This document shows positions 1 through 9,420 of a DNA stretch of 64,000 bases, piece after piece. The position numbers were made by a program, and so were the translations under genes. The stretch is from Kangiella profundi (GTDB lineage: Bacteria > Pseudomonadota > Gammaproteobacteria > Enterobacterales > Kangiellaceae): NCBI RefSeq assembly GCF_002838765.1, contig NZ_CP025120.1, forward strand, positions 1,178,001 to 1,242,000, written 5' to 3'. The notes under the pieces were generated by a model. The model was not told the DNA's origin. It searched no databases and worked only from the letters and a program-made list of their open reading frames with translations. Within the stretch, counting starts at the first letter, position 1, and every line of letters starts with the position of its first letter.

Positions 1-2338
1 TCAGGTCGTATTCATCTTGAGTGATGATACCGTCATTCTTAGCTTGCTCAGCGTAGATGACTACTTCGTGATTATCAGGTTTGACGCCTAAAGTACTGGC
101 TACTTTCTTGACCAGTGGTTCAATTTTTAACTGAAGACGTAAAGCACGATCAACTTCAGCAGCATTGTTGAACTCAGCAGCAGTTTTAAACATGCCGTGG
201 GTTAGTTCTTCACGCATTGCACCTGGCTCTTGTAATTGACGAGCCACTTTACGCTGCAGCTTATCAGAAGGTGCTGAAACTGGCATACCCAGTGGGAAGA
301 CCACTAATCTTAGTGCCTTGCCTAACCATCCGATAGGGAAGTTACGAAGAACTCCATCAGCTGCCATCTGGGTCTGATACATACAGAAATCTAGTGACCA
401 CTTAACGATGTCTCGGTCGTGCTCTGGTCGACCTTTATCGTCATAGAATTTGAGTACAGATGAAGCAATGTACATATAACTCAACATGTCGCCAAGACGG
501 CCCGAGATCATTTCACGACGCTTAAGCTCGCCACCCAGCACGCCCATGGTGACGTCCGATAGGAATGCCAGAGTGCTCGAGAAGCGTGTTAGATGTTGAT
601 AGTAACGACCGGTAAAGTCAGACTTTGGTTTAAACACCAGACGACTGCTGGTTAAACCTAACCAGAAGGTACGAATCTTGTTACTGGCTGCAAAACCTAA
701 GTGGCCAAATAATGCCTTATCAAAATCTTTGACGGCCTGTTTGGTGTCTGGATTGTGTGTGGCGGCAATTTCCTTGAGTACGTAAGGATGGCAACGAATC
801 GAGCCTTGACCATAAATGATCAAGCTACGGGTCAGAATGTTAGCGCCTTCAACTGTAATGGAAATTGGAGCGCTTTGATAAGCCTTAGCCATATAGTTTT
901 TAGGGCCCATAATGATTGCTTTACCACCATGAACATCCATACCGTCAGTAGCGATCTCACGCGACATATTGGTGGTATGGTATTTGACTATAGCTGATGC
1001 GACCGATGGTTTTTCACCGGTATCGATACCCGCTGCGGTAAAGGTTCGAACTGCATCAATCAGATAAGTTTTACCCGCGATTCTGGCCAATGCTTCCATC
1101 ACGCCTTCCATGTAGCCCACAGGGACTTTGAACTGTTTACGGATGCGAGCATAGGCACCAGTGGTGTACGCAACTGCTTTCGAGCCACCGGTTGCGCCTG
1201 ATGGTAAGGAAATAGCACGACCAGCAGAAAGACAGTCAACCAGCATACGCCAACCGATACCGGCGTTCTTTGCTCCACCGATAATATAATCTAGCGGCAC
1301 GAACACATCTTTACCAGTTGTAGGGCCATTCTGGAATGGAGTGCTGATTGGATGGTGGCGACGACCAAAATTAACCCCAGAGGTATCTGTTGGAATTAAG
1401 GCGCAGGTAATACCTAGATCTTCTTCATCACCCAATAAGCCGTCTGGATCATAAAGCTTGAAGGCCAGGCCGAGTAGGGTGGCCACTGGTGCAAGCGTGA
1501 TATATCGCTTGTTCCAGGTCAGGCGCATGCCCAAAACTTCTTCACCATTCCATTCACCTTTACAGATGATGCCTTTATCAGGAATGCCGCCTGCATCAGA
1601 ACCAGCTTCCACTGAAGTCAATGCAAAGCAGGGCACTTCTTCACCACTGGCCAGGCGAGGAAGGTAATGTTTTTTCTGTTCCTCAGTACCATAGTGCAGA
1701 AGTAATTCCGCAGGGCCCAATGAGTTAGGTACTGATACGATACTTCCAACGGTTGCACTGCAAGAGTTAATCTTAGTCAGAACCTGTGACTGAGCGTAGG
1801 AAGAAAAGCCAAGACCACCGTATTCTTTAGGGATGATAAAACTGAAGAAGCCATTTTTCTTAATGTATTCCCACATTTTTGGTGGCATATCGCGGTCATA
1901 TTCCGAGATAGTCCAGTCATCAATCATCTTACACAGTTCTTCAACCGGGCCGTTTAGGTAGGCTTGCTCCTCTTCAGTAAGCTTTGCTGGTGGAACATCA
2001 TGCAGGCGCTTCCAGTTTGGCTTACCACCAAATACTTCCGCTTCCCACCAGACAGTACCAGCGTCAAGCGCTTCCTGTTCTGTGTCGGAAATAGTCGGCA
2101 TGATGCCTTTAAATACATTAAGTAGCTTACTGGAAATAATTTTACGAACTGGCTTTAAGTTCAAAGGGATAGCGATAGCTAGAAATATCACCCAATGAAC
2201 ATAAGGAATAGACACTTGAAGGCTGTAAAGCACTAAAATAGCAGCCAGTGCCAAAGTCGTTACCAGCAGGCTCAATCGGTGGTACAGCGCGATACCGAGA
2301 GCTACCAGTAGAACGATTGTGAGGATAAGCAAATTCAT
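1..2338 (-). CDS. fadE: Acyl-CoA dehydrogenase FadE (C-terminus beyond window)
   Basis: First step of fatty-acid beta-oxidation: FAD-dependent oxidation of acyl-CoA to enoyl-CoA. Reading the reverse strand from the ATG at 2338 gives about 779 residues with no stop before the window edge, against roughly 814 for the E. coli enzyme, so only the last few dozen residues are missing. The N-terminus has two hydrophobic segments (about residues 2-60), as in membrane-associated FadE. The acyl-CoA dehydrogenase core follows, with FALTSVEAGSDAG near residue 215 and the FadE-like VEGANILTRSLIIYGQG near residue 500. It is divergent from the gene at 2530, and a dyad in the shared spacer may be its operator. 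Identity is firm; the C-terminus cannot be judged. Confidence 0.93.
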   Translation of the reverse strand, partial: MNLLILTIVLLVALGIALYHRLSLLVTTLALAAILVLYSLQVSIPYVHWVIFLAIAIPLNLKPVRKIISSKLLNVFKGIMPTISDTEQEALDAGTVWWEAEVFGGKPNWKRLHDVPPAKLTEEEQAYLNGPVEELCKMIDDWTISEYDRDMPPKMWEYIKKNGFFSFIIPKEYGGLGFSSYAQSQVLTKINSCSATVGSIVSVPNSLGPAELLLHYGTEEQKKHYLPRLASGEEVPCFALTSVEAGSDAGGIPDKGIICKGEWNGEEVLGMRLTWNKRYITLAPVATLLGLAFKLYDPDGLLGDEEDLGITCALIPTDTSGVNFGRRHHPISTPFQNGPTTGKDVFVPLDYIIGGAKNAGIGWRMLVDCLSAGRAISLPSGATGGSKAVAYTTGAYARIRKQFKVPVGYMEGVMEALARIAGKTYLIDAVRTFTAAGIDTGEKPSVASAIVKYHTTNMSREIATDGMDVHGGKAIIMGPKNYMAKAYQSAPISITVEGANILTRSLIIYGQGSIRCHPYVLKEIAATHNPDTKQAVKDFDKALFGHLGFAASNKIRTFWLGLTSSRLVFKPKSDFTGRYYQHLTRFSSTLAFLSDVTMGVLGGELKRREMISGRLGDMLSYMYIASSVLKFYDDKGRPEHDRDIVKWSLDFCMYQTQMAADGVLRNFPIGWLGKALRLVVFPLGMPVSAPSDKLQRKVARQLQEPGAMREELTHGMFKTAAEFNNAAEVDRALRLQLKIEPLVKKVASTLGVKPDNHEVVIYAEQAKNDGIITQDEYDL

Positions 2339-2440
2339 GGAATAACCTACCTTTTATGGATATCTATCAATAAAGAATGTGTGAACAACTTATCACCCTA
2401 GAATAACACATCGTACCAGTTTTGCTAGAGTGATTTTTTT

Positions 2441-2457
2441 GTTTCAAAGTTTGTAAC
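2441..2457. promoter_or_regulatory. 17-bp dyad between fadE and the divergent hydrolase gene
   Basis: GTTTCAAAGTTTGTAAC is a near-perfect inverted repeat (one mismatched pair around a central G), about 100 bp upstream of the fadE start and 73 bp upstream of the gene at 2530. TetR-type fatty-acid regulators such as PsrA bind CAAA/TTTG-type dyads, so this may be the fadE operator. Half-sites resembling FadR sites (ACCAGTT) occur at 2415-2421 and 2472-2478, without good partners. The regulator assignment is a guess. Confidence 0.35.
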
Positions 2458-2529
2458 TGCTTGAACTCAAAGACCAGTTGTAACAATATAGGCGTGAACA
2501 AAATATAAAGATAAATTGAGGAGCGGGAA

Positions 2530-3366
2530 ATGAAACGTTTAGCTGTAGCTATTATTCACGGCATTGGATCCGAGAAGGAATTTTTCTCTGTTGAGTTAAA
2601 ACATCGAATTGTTCAGGAGTACCTGAAGGGTGACCCTGAAAACCGTATGGAAGATGACCTGTTATTCCACGAAATCTACTGGGGCGATCTGGTTAAAGAT
2701 GAACATGGCGAGCTGCTTAAGCAGTTAGATTACCGTAACGAACTGACCTATCAGGGTGTTCGTAACATGTTTGTAGATTTTATGCGTTTGGGGTTAAGTT
2801 ACCGTAAAGGCAGTGATAGCGGTCTTTATGAAGCGATTCATGGTCGAATCAAAGAAAGCCTGGCCAAGTTTGCCACTCATCGTCATGTTGATACTGATTC
2901 AACTCCGATGGTGTTAATGGCTCATTCTTTTGGTTCGGTGATCATGTCCGACTATATCCATGACCTTGCTAATAATGGCGCAGATTTTAGTCCTTTTGAG
3001 AGTTTCCAGACCTTAGCCGGTATTATCACTTTTGCCAGTCCGCTAGGCGTATATTCTGCACATCATGATGATTTCCACGGCCCAATGCCAAAAGTTGGTA
3101 AGGCACTTGAAGATGGATTGAAAGATCGCGTTAAGTGGCTTAATTTCTACGATAAAGATGATGTGGTTGCCTATCCGTTGAAAAACGTTAGTGAAGATTA
3201 CAATCAAGCAGTTGACGAAGATATCGAAATTAACGTTGGTAGCGCTGCGACTTCTTGGAATCCAGCTTGCCATACCGGTTACTGGGAAGATAAAGACTTC
3301 TATAAGCCTGTAGCCAAGTATCTTGGCGAAGTTAGAGCACCGCACGATTTCTGGAAATTGTCATAG
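2530..3366 (+). CDS. Putative alpha/beta-fold serine hydrolase
   Basis: A 278-residue soluble protein without signal peptide. It begins with VAIIHGIGS, resembling the oxyanion-hole strand of alpha/beta hydrolases. Near residue 136 it has LMAHSFGSVI, a nucleophile-elbow-like motif with Ala in place of the first Gly of GxSxG. A candidate acid and His lie later (DKDDVV near 215; CHTGYW near 248). The start is supported by GAGGAG nine bases upstream. It stands alone, followed by a terminator-like hairpin, and is divergent from fadE, which hints at lipid or ester metabolism. The substrate is unknown and I do not recognise a named family. Confidence 0.7.
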   Translation: MKRLAVAIIHGIGSEKEFFSVELKHRIVQEYLKGDPENRMEDDLLFHEIYWGDLVKDEHGELLKQLDYRNELTYQGVRNMFVDFMRLGLSYRKGSDSGLYEAIHGRIKESLAKFATHRHVDTDSTPMVLMAHSFGSVIMSDYIHDLANNGADFSPFESFQTLAGIITFASPLGVYSAHHDDFHGPMPKVGKALEDGLKDRVKWLNFYDKDDVVAYPLKNVSEDYNQAVDEDIEINVGSAATSWNPACHTGYWEDKDFYKPVAKYLGEVRAPHDFWKLS

Positions 3367-3405
3367 TCTTTAATTTAAGCGACAATAGCTCAATCGTTTA
3401 ATCAA

Positions 3406-3457
3406 GCTCCTGTTGGTGGCTGGATACAACCAGCAACTGGCAGGAGCCTGTTTGTTT
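3406..3457 (+). terminator. Stem-loop terminator after the hydrolase gene
   Basis: Outer stem GCTCCTG (3406-3412) pairs with CAGGAGC (3441-3447). Inner stem GCTGG (3419-3423) pairs with CCAGC (3430-3434), with GU-rich pairing between. A moderately T-rich stretch (CTGTTTGTTT) follows. It lies 40 bp past the stop at 3366. Confidence 0.55.
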
Positions 3458-3495
3458 AAGTCCATCAATAATTGACTGAGTGTTAATTGCCGTTT

Positions 3496-6400
3496 ATGTC
3501 AAAAATTCCTAACGATTCTAGTAACGAACCTTCAAGTAAGCCTGGGATCGAACATAATAAGAATTCTAACCAGAAGAACCCTCCCATTCAGAAACTGATA
3601 GCTGAACAGCTTGCAGACTGTCAGCTAGTGGATCAGTTTGAGCTGTCAAAACTCAAGTCAGTTATCACCAAGCGTCAAAAAAATAACCAACCGGTAAGTA
3701 AGTTGACTGAAAAGGCTCAAAAGTTACTGGATGACTCTAAGCGAATTGTTGAGCAACGTAAAAATATCATCCCAACGGATATCGAATTTGATCTGGCCCT
3801 GCCGGTTTGTCAGGCCAGGGACGATGTTCGTAAAGCCATTGAAGAAAATCAGGTGGTAGTTATCGCTGGTGAAACAGGTTCCGGTAAGACTACTCAACTA
3901 CCAAAGATATGTTTACAGCTAGGCTTAGGCGTTCATGGCAAAATTGGACACACTCAACCACGAAGAGTTGCTGCAACCAGTGTGGCCCGTCGTATTGCAG
4001 AAGAATTAAAAGCCAATCTGGGTGAGGTAGTTGGCTACAGCATTCGATTTAATGATCAGTCAAACCCGATAACACCTGTTCGAGTAATGACTGATGGGAT
4101 TCTATTAAATGAGATAACTCATGACCCATTGCTAAGACAGTATGACACCTTGATCATTGATGAAGCTCACGAACGTAGTCTGAATATCGATTTTCTGCTT
4201 GGCTATATCAAAAATATTCTACCCAAGCGCCCTGATTTAAAAGTTATTATCACCTCTGCAACCATTGATGTAGAGCGCTTTGCCAGACATTTTGAAATTG
4301 ACGGTAAACCTGCTCCAATACTGGAAATTAGTGGTCGCACATACCCGGTTGATGTCTGGTATCGACCTGATGATGAGGAAAACCCTAGCCCGCAAGTTGA
4401 ACGCATTGGACATGCAGTTGATGAACTTATCAATTATGCTCCAGGCGATATATTGATATTCCTGTCAGGCGAAGCTGAGATTCGGGAAAAGGCCAAATTT
4501 TTACGCAAAGAACGCTTTCAAGGCTGTGAAGTGCTGCCTCTATATGCACGATTATCAATGCGTGAACAGGAAAAGATTTTTCACCCCTCAGGTGGTAAAC
4601 GTCGCATTATCCTTTCGACCAACGTAGCAGAAACCTCGGTCACAGTACCTGGCATTCGATTTGTTATAGATCCGGGTTTCGCTCGCATCAGTCGTTATTC
4701 GGTCCGCAATAAAATTCAGCGTTTACCGATTGAGAAAATTTCTCAGGCCAGCGCTAATCAGCGGAAAGGTCGTTGTGGTCGTATAGCTGACGGTGTATGT
4801 ATTCGTCTATATGAAGAGGAAGATTTTCTCAATCGTCCTGAATTCACCGATGCCGAAATTTTACGTACGAACCTGGCTGCAGTTATTTTACAAATGAAGC
4901 AGTTGGGCCTTGGTGATATTGAGGCCTTCCCATTTATTGATGAGCCAGCACCAAAGCAAATAAGTGATGGTTTAAATTTATTATCTGAATTACAGGCCGT
5001 GGATGGCAAAAAACAGCTGACCGCCATTGGTCGTAAAATGGCCCGATTGCCGATTGAGCCTCGTTTAGCTCGAATCCTACTGGCTGCTCAGAATGAATCC
5101 TGTGTCCGTGAGGCTTTAATTCTTACGGCTTTCCTGTCGGTTAAAGACCCAAGGGAATGGCCATTTGAAAAGAAAGAGCTGGCCCAACAGAAGCATGCTA
5201 AGTATAGGCATCCACAATCCGACTTCATAGCGATTATTAATTTATGGGATCATCTGCATGAGCAGCAGGATGACCTGTCGAACAATGCATTCCGCCGTTA
5301 CTGTCAGGAAGAGTTAATCAATTTCAATGCCTATAGGGAATGGCGAAGCACTTACCGTCAACTCAAGACTTTAGTTAAGTCAGAACATCATCAGACTCAA
5401 AAGCAAGCAGAGCCCATCAACCCTGATGACAAAGTTTATTATGCCAAGTTACATTCGATTTTATTGACTGGCTTATTGAGCTTTATTGGACAAAAGGATA
5501 TTGAGAAAGGCTATCTTGGTACGCGCCAGACACGCTTCATGATTCACCCACAGTCGGCCAATTTCAAAAAACAGCCACCATGGGTAATGGCGTTTGAGAT
5601 TGTTGAGACTACCCAGAACTATGCGCGTTTGACAGCCATGATAGAAACGCCCTGGATTGAAAGAATCGGTGGGCACTTGATCAAAAGCCATTATTTTGAT
5701 GCTCACTGGGAGAAAAAGCGGGGTACGGTGGTTGCATCGTTGCAGCAGACTTTGTTGGGGCTAAAGGTTGTTTCAAATCGCACCGTCGACTATTCGGCAG
5801 TAGAGCCAGAGCTGTGTCGTGAATTGTTTATTCTTCATGGCCTTGTCAGAAGAGAGCTTGATGCTCGTCATGAATTTCAGCAGAAGAACGAGCAACTATG
5901 GAACGAAGTGGAGCAGGAAGTCGCTAAGGCCAGACAGGCGGATATGCGAGCTGATGAGCGTGATTTGGTTGCATGGTTTGACAAGCGTTTGCCTGAGAAT
6001 ATCTGCAACGTTAAACAGCTGAATCAATGGCTTAAGAAAAGTAAACAACAGAACAATCAACTGCTATCCTTGAGTAAAGATGTTTTGTTTAAGGCCGAAG
6101 AGCAGGATGCAAATTTATACCCCGAAACGCTAATGGTTAAATCCATAGAGCTGCCTTTAAGTTATCACTTTGAACCTGGGCACCCTCAAGATGGTGTTAC
6201 GGTTAAAATGCCGCTTTCCCTCAGCCAGCAATTTAAAGATTCCGATTTTGAACGGTTAGTTCCAGGACTGTTGGAAGAAAAAATTGAATTCATGCTTCGT
6301 TCCTTGCCGAAACGTTTCCGTAAAAACTTTGTGCCAATTCCGCAGTTTGCACAGGCCTGTTATGAACAGGTGTTAGAGCAGCAGGGCAGTTTGATTGATA

Positions 6401-7455
6401 TTATCAGTCGTCACCTATTCAAAATGACTGGGGTAATTCTTCCCAAAGAAGCGTGGCAGGAGCTGAGTTTGCCTGAGCATTATTTAATGCGATTCGACAT
6501 TGTTGATGATAAGGGTAAAACTCTTAAAAGTGGCCGTAGTCTTGAGCAGTCCCAGGATATTAAAAAAGCCAAGATTGATGTTAGTAAAAAGCAGAATAGT
6601 AAACCACAAACTTATACCAGCTGGCCCGATGATTTTGTTAAAGAAGGAATGGTGGAAGAGGCTGGTACTAAAATTCCAGTCACTTATGCGCTCGAAGACT
6701 GTGGTGATAAGGTTCGGGCTATAGCCGTAGTTAATAAAAAGCAGGCACAAAATGTACATGTTCGTGGTGTCTGCCGATTACTAGCGCTTGAAAAGGCCTC
6801 ATTGCTTGGTTACATGAAAAAGAAATATCATAACAAGCAGAAGTTAATCCTGTCGGTAAGTACTTTAGGGAACGTTGACGAGCTTATAGATGATGCGGCA
6901 ATGGCTTGCTTACGAGCTATAGTCGAGAATGAAATTCCATATAATAAGAATGAGTACCAAACGATTTCGCAGAGAACAGAAAAGGAACTAGTGCCTGCTA
7001 CTACAGCAATGCTGGATGATCTGGTTCAGGTACTTCAATTAAGAGCTTCTGTATTGGCGGATGCCAAAGGAATGGGTAATTCTCTAACTAGTACGCGAAA
7101 AGATATCATTGGTCAGTGCGACTACTTATTCCAGCCGGGATTTTGTTTCAGGTTTGGTGGAGAAAAAATAAAAGATTTTAAACGTTATCTCTCCGCCATC
7201 GAAAAGAGAATAGAAAGGGCTAAGTTGAACCCGCTTAAAGAAGCTGAATCTTTGATTGTGATCTCTGACTGGGTCGATGTGCGAGAAAGCTTAGGGAAGG
7301 ATAAAGCCATTCCAGCATTTGAAGTTGATGAATTTAACTGGATGTTGGAGGAGTTTAGAATTTCACTGTTTGCTCAAGGTCAAAAGACTCGTTTTCCGAT
7401 CTCAGCAAAACGTTTACAGAAGCAGCTTGATGAACTTGAGAAAATTTATTATTAG
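3496..7455 (+). CDS. hrpA: ATP-dependent RNA helicase HrpA
   Basis: DEAH-box helicase of RNA metabolism; in E. coli it acts in mRNA processing and rescue of stalled ribosomes. About 1319 residues, close to the family's 1300. Visible motifs are Walker A GETGSGKTTQ (near residue 126), DEAH in IIDEAHERS (near 220), SATIDVERF (near 253), QRKGRCGR motif VI (near 420), then the helicase-associated domains and a long HrpA-type C-terminal region (DUF3418-like) from about residue 720. The ATG at 3496 is preferred over a TTG three codons upstream at 3487; neither has a strong ribosome-binding site. It is convergent with the diguanylate cyclase gene, only 31 bp away. Confidence 0.95.
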   Translation: MSKIPNDSSNEPSSKPGIEHNKNSNQKNPPIQKLIAEQLADCQLVDQFELSKLKSVITKRQKNNQPVSKLTEKAQKLLDDSKRIVEQRKNIIPTDIEFDLALPVCQARDDVRKAIEENQVVVIAGETGSGKTTQLPKICLQLGLGVHGKIGHTQPRRVAATSVARRIAEELKANLGEVVGYSIRFNDQSNPITPVRVMTDGILLNEITHDPLLRQYDTLIIDEAHERSLNIDFLLGYIKNILPKRPDLKVIITSATIDVERFARHFEIDGKPAPILEISGRTYPVDVWYRPDDEENPSPQVERIGHAVDELINYAPGDILIFLSGEAEIREKAKFLRKERFQGCEVLPLYARLSMREQEKIFHPSGGKRRIILSTNVAETSVTVPGIRFVIDPGFARISRYSVRNKIQRLPIEKISQASANQRKGRCGRIADGVCIRLYEEEDFLNRPEFTDAEILRTNLAAVILQMKQLGLGDIEAFPFIDEPAPKQISDGLNLLSELQAVDGKKQLTAIGRKMARLPIEPRLARILLAAQNESCVREALILTAFLSVKDPREWPFEKKELAQQKHAKYRHPQSDFIAIINLWDHLHEQQDDLSNNAFRRYCQEELINFNAYREWRSTYRQLKTLVKSEHHQTQKQAEPINPDDKVYYAKLHSILLTGLLSFIGQKDIEKGYLGTRQTRFMIHPQSANFKKQPPWVMAFEIVETTQNYARLTAMIETPWIERIGGHLIKSHYFDAHWEKKRGTVVASLQQTLLGLKVVSNRTVDYSAVEPELCRELFILHGLVRRELDARHEFQQKNEQLWNEVEQEVAKARQADMRADERDLVAWFDKRLPENICNVKQLNQWLKKSKQQNNQLLSLSKDVLFKAEEQDANLYPETLMVKSIELPLSYHFEPGHPQDGVTVKMPLSLSQQFKDSDFERLVPGLLEEKIEFMLRSLPKRFRKNFVPIPQFAQACYEQVLEQQGSLIDIISRHLFKMTGVILPKEAWQELSLPEHYLMRFDIVDDKGKTLKSGRSLEQSQDIKKAKIDVSKKQNSKPQTYTSWPDDFVKEGMVEEAGTKIPVTYALEDCGDKVRAIAVVNKKQAQNVHVRGVCRLLALEKASLLGYMKKKYHNKQKLILSVSTLGNVDELIDDAAMACLRAIVENEIPYNKNEYQTISQRTEKELVPATTAMLDDLVQVLQLRASVLADAKGMGNSLTSTRKDIIGQCDYLFQPGFCFRFGGEKIKDFKRYLSAIEKRIERAKLNPLKEAESLIVISDWVDVRESLGKDKAIPAFEVDEFNWMLEEFRISLFAQGQKTRFPISAKRLQKQLDELEKIYY

Positions 7456-7486
7456 GGTGTAATGAATAGTTGGAGCTAGTTGCAGA

Positions 7487-8761
7487 TCAGGCTTTGCCTG
7501 GTTCCTCTGGAGTAATGACCACTTTATTTCGACCGGTTTCCTTGGCATCGTATAGGCACTTATCAGCAATTTCTATCATGCTATCCAGAACATGGTGGTG
7601 GTTGATATTGACACCGATACTGACGGTAACACTAATTTCCAGGCCGTCCACATCAATGACCGTTCCTTCAATACGCTTTAAAAGCTTGTCGAAGAATATT
7701 TGTGAGTTTTCGCGATTAATACCCACCATATACATACAAAATTCTTCACCGCCGAAACGGGCTACTACATCTGACTTGCGGACGGAGCTTTGTAAAATCT
7801 GCGCAATCTTGGTTAATACGGCATCACCGACCTGATGGCCGTAGGTGTCATTCACCTGTTTGAAGTGGTCAATATCTACCAGTGCGCAGGCAACAGGCGT
7901 CGAATGACGGTAAGCAGAGCTATGCATAACTTCAACAAGCTCATAGAAGTGACGTCGGTTATTGAGGCCAGTGAGATAATCTTTGGTTGCTGCCGTCGTC
8001 AATTTCTCGTATTCAATAACGCGGCTGGTATTTACAGCAACCCGTAAATAAAATTCCTCAGCTAAAAACGACTGCTTAATAATAAAGTCATCGGCACCAT
8101 ACTTTAGGAAGTTGGCTGACATCAAAACGTCATCCCGTGCGGACATACCTATAATAGCCAGTTCCTGTTTGCTATATAAACGGCGAATGTTTTTGGTGAG
8201 GTCATAACCATTCATCGCAGGCATATCGTAATCGGTAATCACCAGCTTAATGTCTCTGTGCTGCTTTAGGTGTTCAATCAACACAAGAGGGTCATTGAAT
8301 TGTAGGGTTTGATACTTATGGACGCTTAGCAAGGTGCTCATGATCCGTAGGCTGGTTTTAGAATCATCAGCTAGTGCAATCTTTATGCTTGGATTGATTT
8401 GCAGACGCTGCAGTGTCTCAATAATATATTCGGTTACATAGTTATCACTCTTGATAACATAGTCAACGATTCTGAACTTCCAGATATAGTTTCGAATTTC
8501 GGCAGTAATATCGCTGATTAGAACAATGGTAGGGATACGTTTTTTGGCCAAGAGTTGGACAATTTCGCCTTCAGGTGCATCGGGCAGTCGAAAGTCTACC
8601 AGGCAGGCATCTATCTGTTCAATATCCAGGACATCCAGTAAAGCTTCTGCACTCGCATAGGTACCAACAGACATAACCTGGTAATCCAGGCTTTCTGTGA
8701 TTTTCTTTTCAATCAATGCGCAGAAAAATTTACTGTCATCTACAACGAGTATGTTTTTCAA
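7487..8761 (-). CDS. PleD-like response regulator diguanylate cyclase (REC-REC-GGDEF)
   Basis: Synthesises cyclic di-GMP under receiver control. The 424 residues show two receiver domains: ILVVDDS with phospho-acceptor Asp in LVDFR (about residues 1-120), and IALADDS with VITDYDMP (about 130-245). A GGDEF domain follows, with active-site GGEEF. RKSD lies five residues before it, which is a canonical RxxD inhibitory site, so product inhibition is likely. No membrane segment is seen. No partner kinase is adjacent. The second messenger could feed PgaC/PgaD, whose orthologues are c-di-GMP activated, but that link is inference. Confidence 0.92.
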   Translation of the reverse strand: MKNILVVDDSKFFCALIEKKITESLDYQVMSVGTYASAEALLDVLDIEQIDACLVDFRLPDAPEGEIVQLLAKKRIPTIVLISDITAEIRNYIWKFRIVDYVIKSDNYVTEYIIETLQRLQINPSIKIALADDSKTSLRIMSTLLSVHKYQTLQFNDPLVLIEHLKQHRDIKLVITDYDMPAMNGYDLTKNIRRLYSKQELAIIGMSARDDVLMSANFLKYGADDFIIKQSFLAEEFYLRVAVNTSRVIEYEKLTTAATKDYLTGLNNRRHFYELVEVMHSSAYRHSTPVACALVDIDHFKQVNDTYGHQVGDAVLTKIAQILQSSVRKSDVVARFGGEEFCMYMVGINRENSQIFFDKLLKRIEGTVIDVDGLEISVTVSIGVNINHHHVLDSMIEIADKCLYDAKETGRNKVVITPEEPGKA

Positions 8762-9420
8762 AGTATTAGTATCTTTATTCCAGTACCGAGATTGTATAGG
8801 AGCTGATCCTTAAATGCACAGATTCTTAACCCTCAGCTTTAGTACTCCTAATCACACTCTAAAAGGTTTTATGTGCGGGGTTAAAAACTAAATGTAAAAT
8901 TTGCTGGGTTAATTCTCAAAATTTGATCTGTTTCACTGTATTGATATCCGACAATATCAAACCTTAGGATCCACTTCTGGCTGCTGCGTTTGATAATCAT
9001 CATCATTTATTGTGGTTTTAAACGAGCCCCAAAAGAATCCTAAAAACAATATCTTAATGCGTATTTGCATTGCGGTGTGGATAATAAAGGAACCACAAAT
9101 ATTGTCTAAATAGGCACTGTAAAGAATCGTTTATAAGGGTCAGTTTTTTTAACATTAGTAGCTTCTTAATCACTCCTAAATGTATCAATTTTGGACATTC
9201 GACAGCCTTGTCTGTAACAAATATATTTCAACTCAGAGTCCTAAATTTGTAACAACGCCTTTAATACTCTCAAGTAATTCAATTCTTGGTTAACAAAGAC
9301 GCCTTACTAACTTTGGGTTCACTGAGTTCTTAAAACTACTAATTGATGAGTTATAGCTTGTCAATTAGTTGGGTTTTGGGAGGTTATTTAACAATGGATG
9401 TTCAATGGAGGGATTATTTC
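8762..9420. other. Long non-coding spacer upstream of the collagen-like gene
   Basis: About 660 bp between the divergent diguanylate cyclase and collagen-like genes. It is AT-rich with no credible reading frame, tRNA or clear hairpin. Two GGAGG-like sites lie at its end. One (GGGAGG) precedes an ATG at 9394 and one (GGAGGG) precedes the ATG at 9421. Its size suggests a long regulated leader, but I cannot place a promoter confidently. Confidence 0.5.

Noticed and set aside
755..997. Short forward frame opposite fadE
   Set aside because: Antisense shadow of a well-conserved gene, with no independent support.
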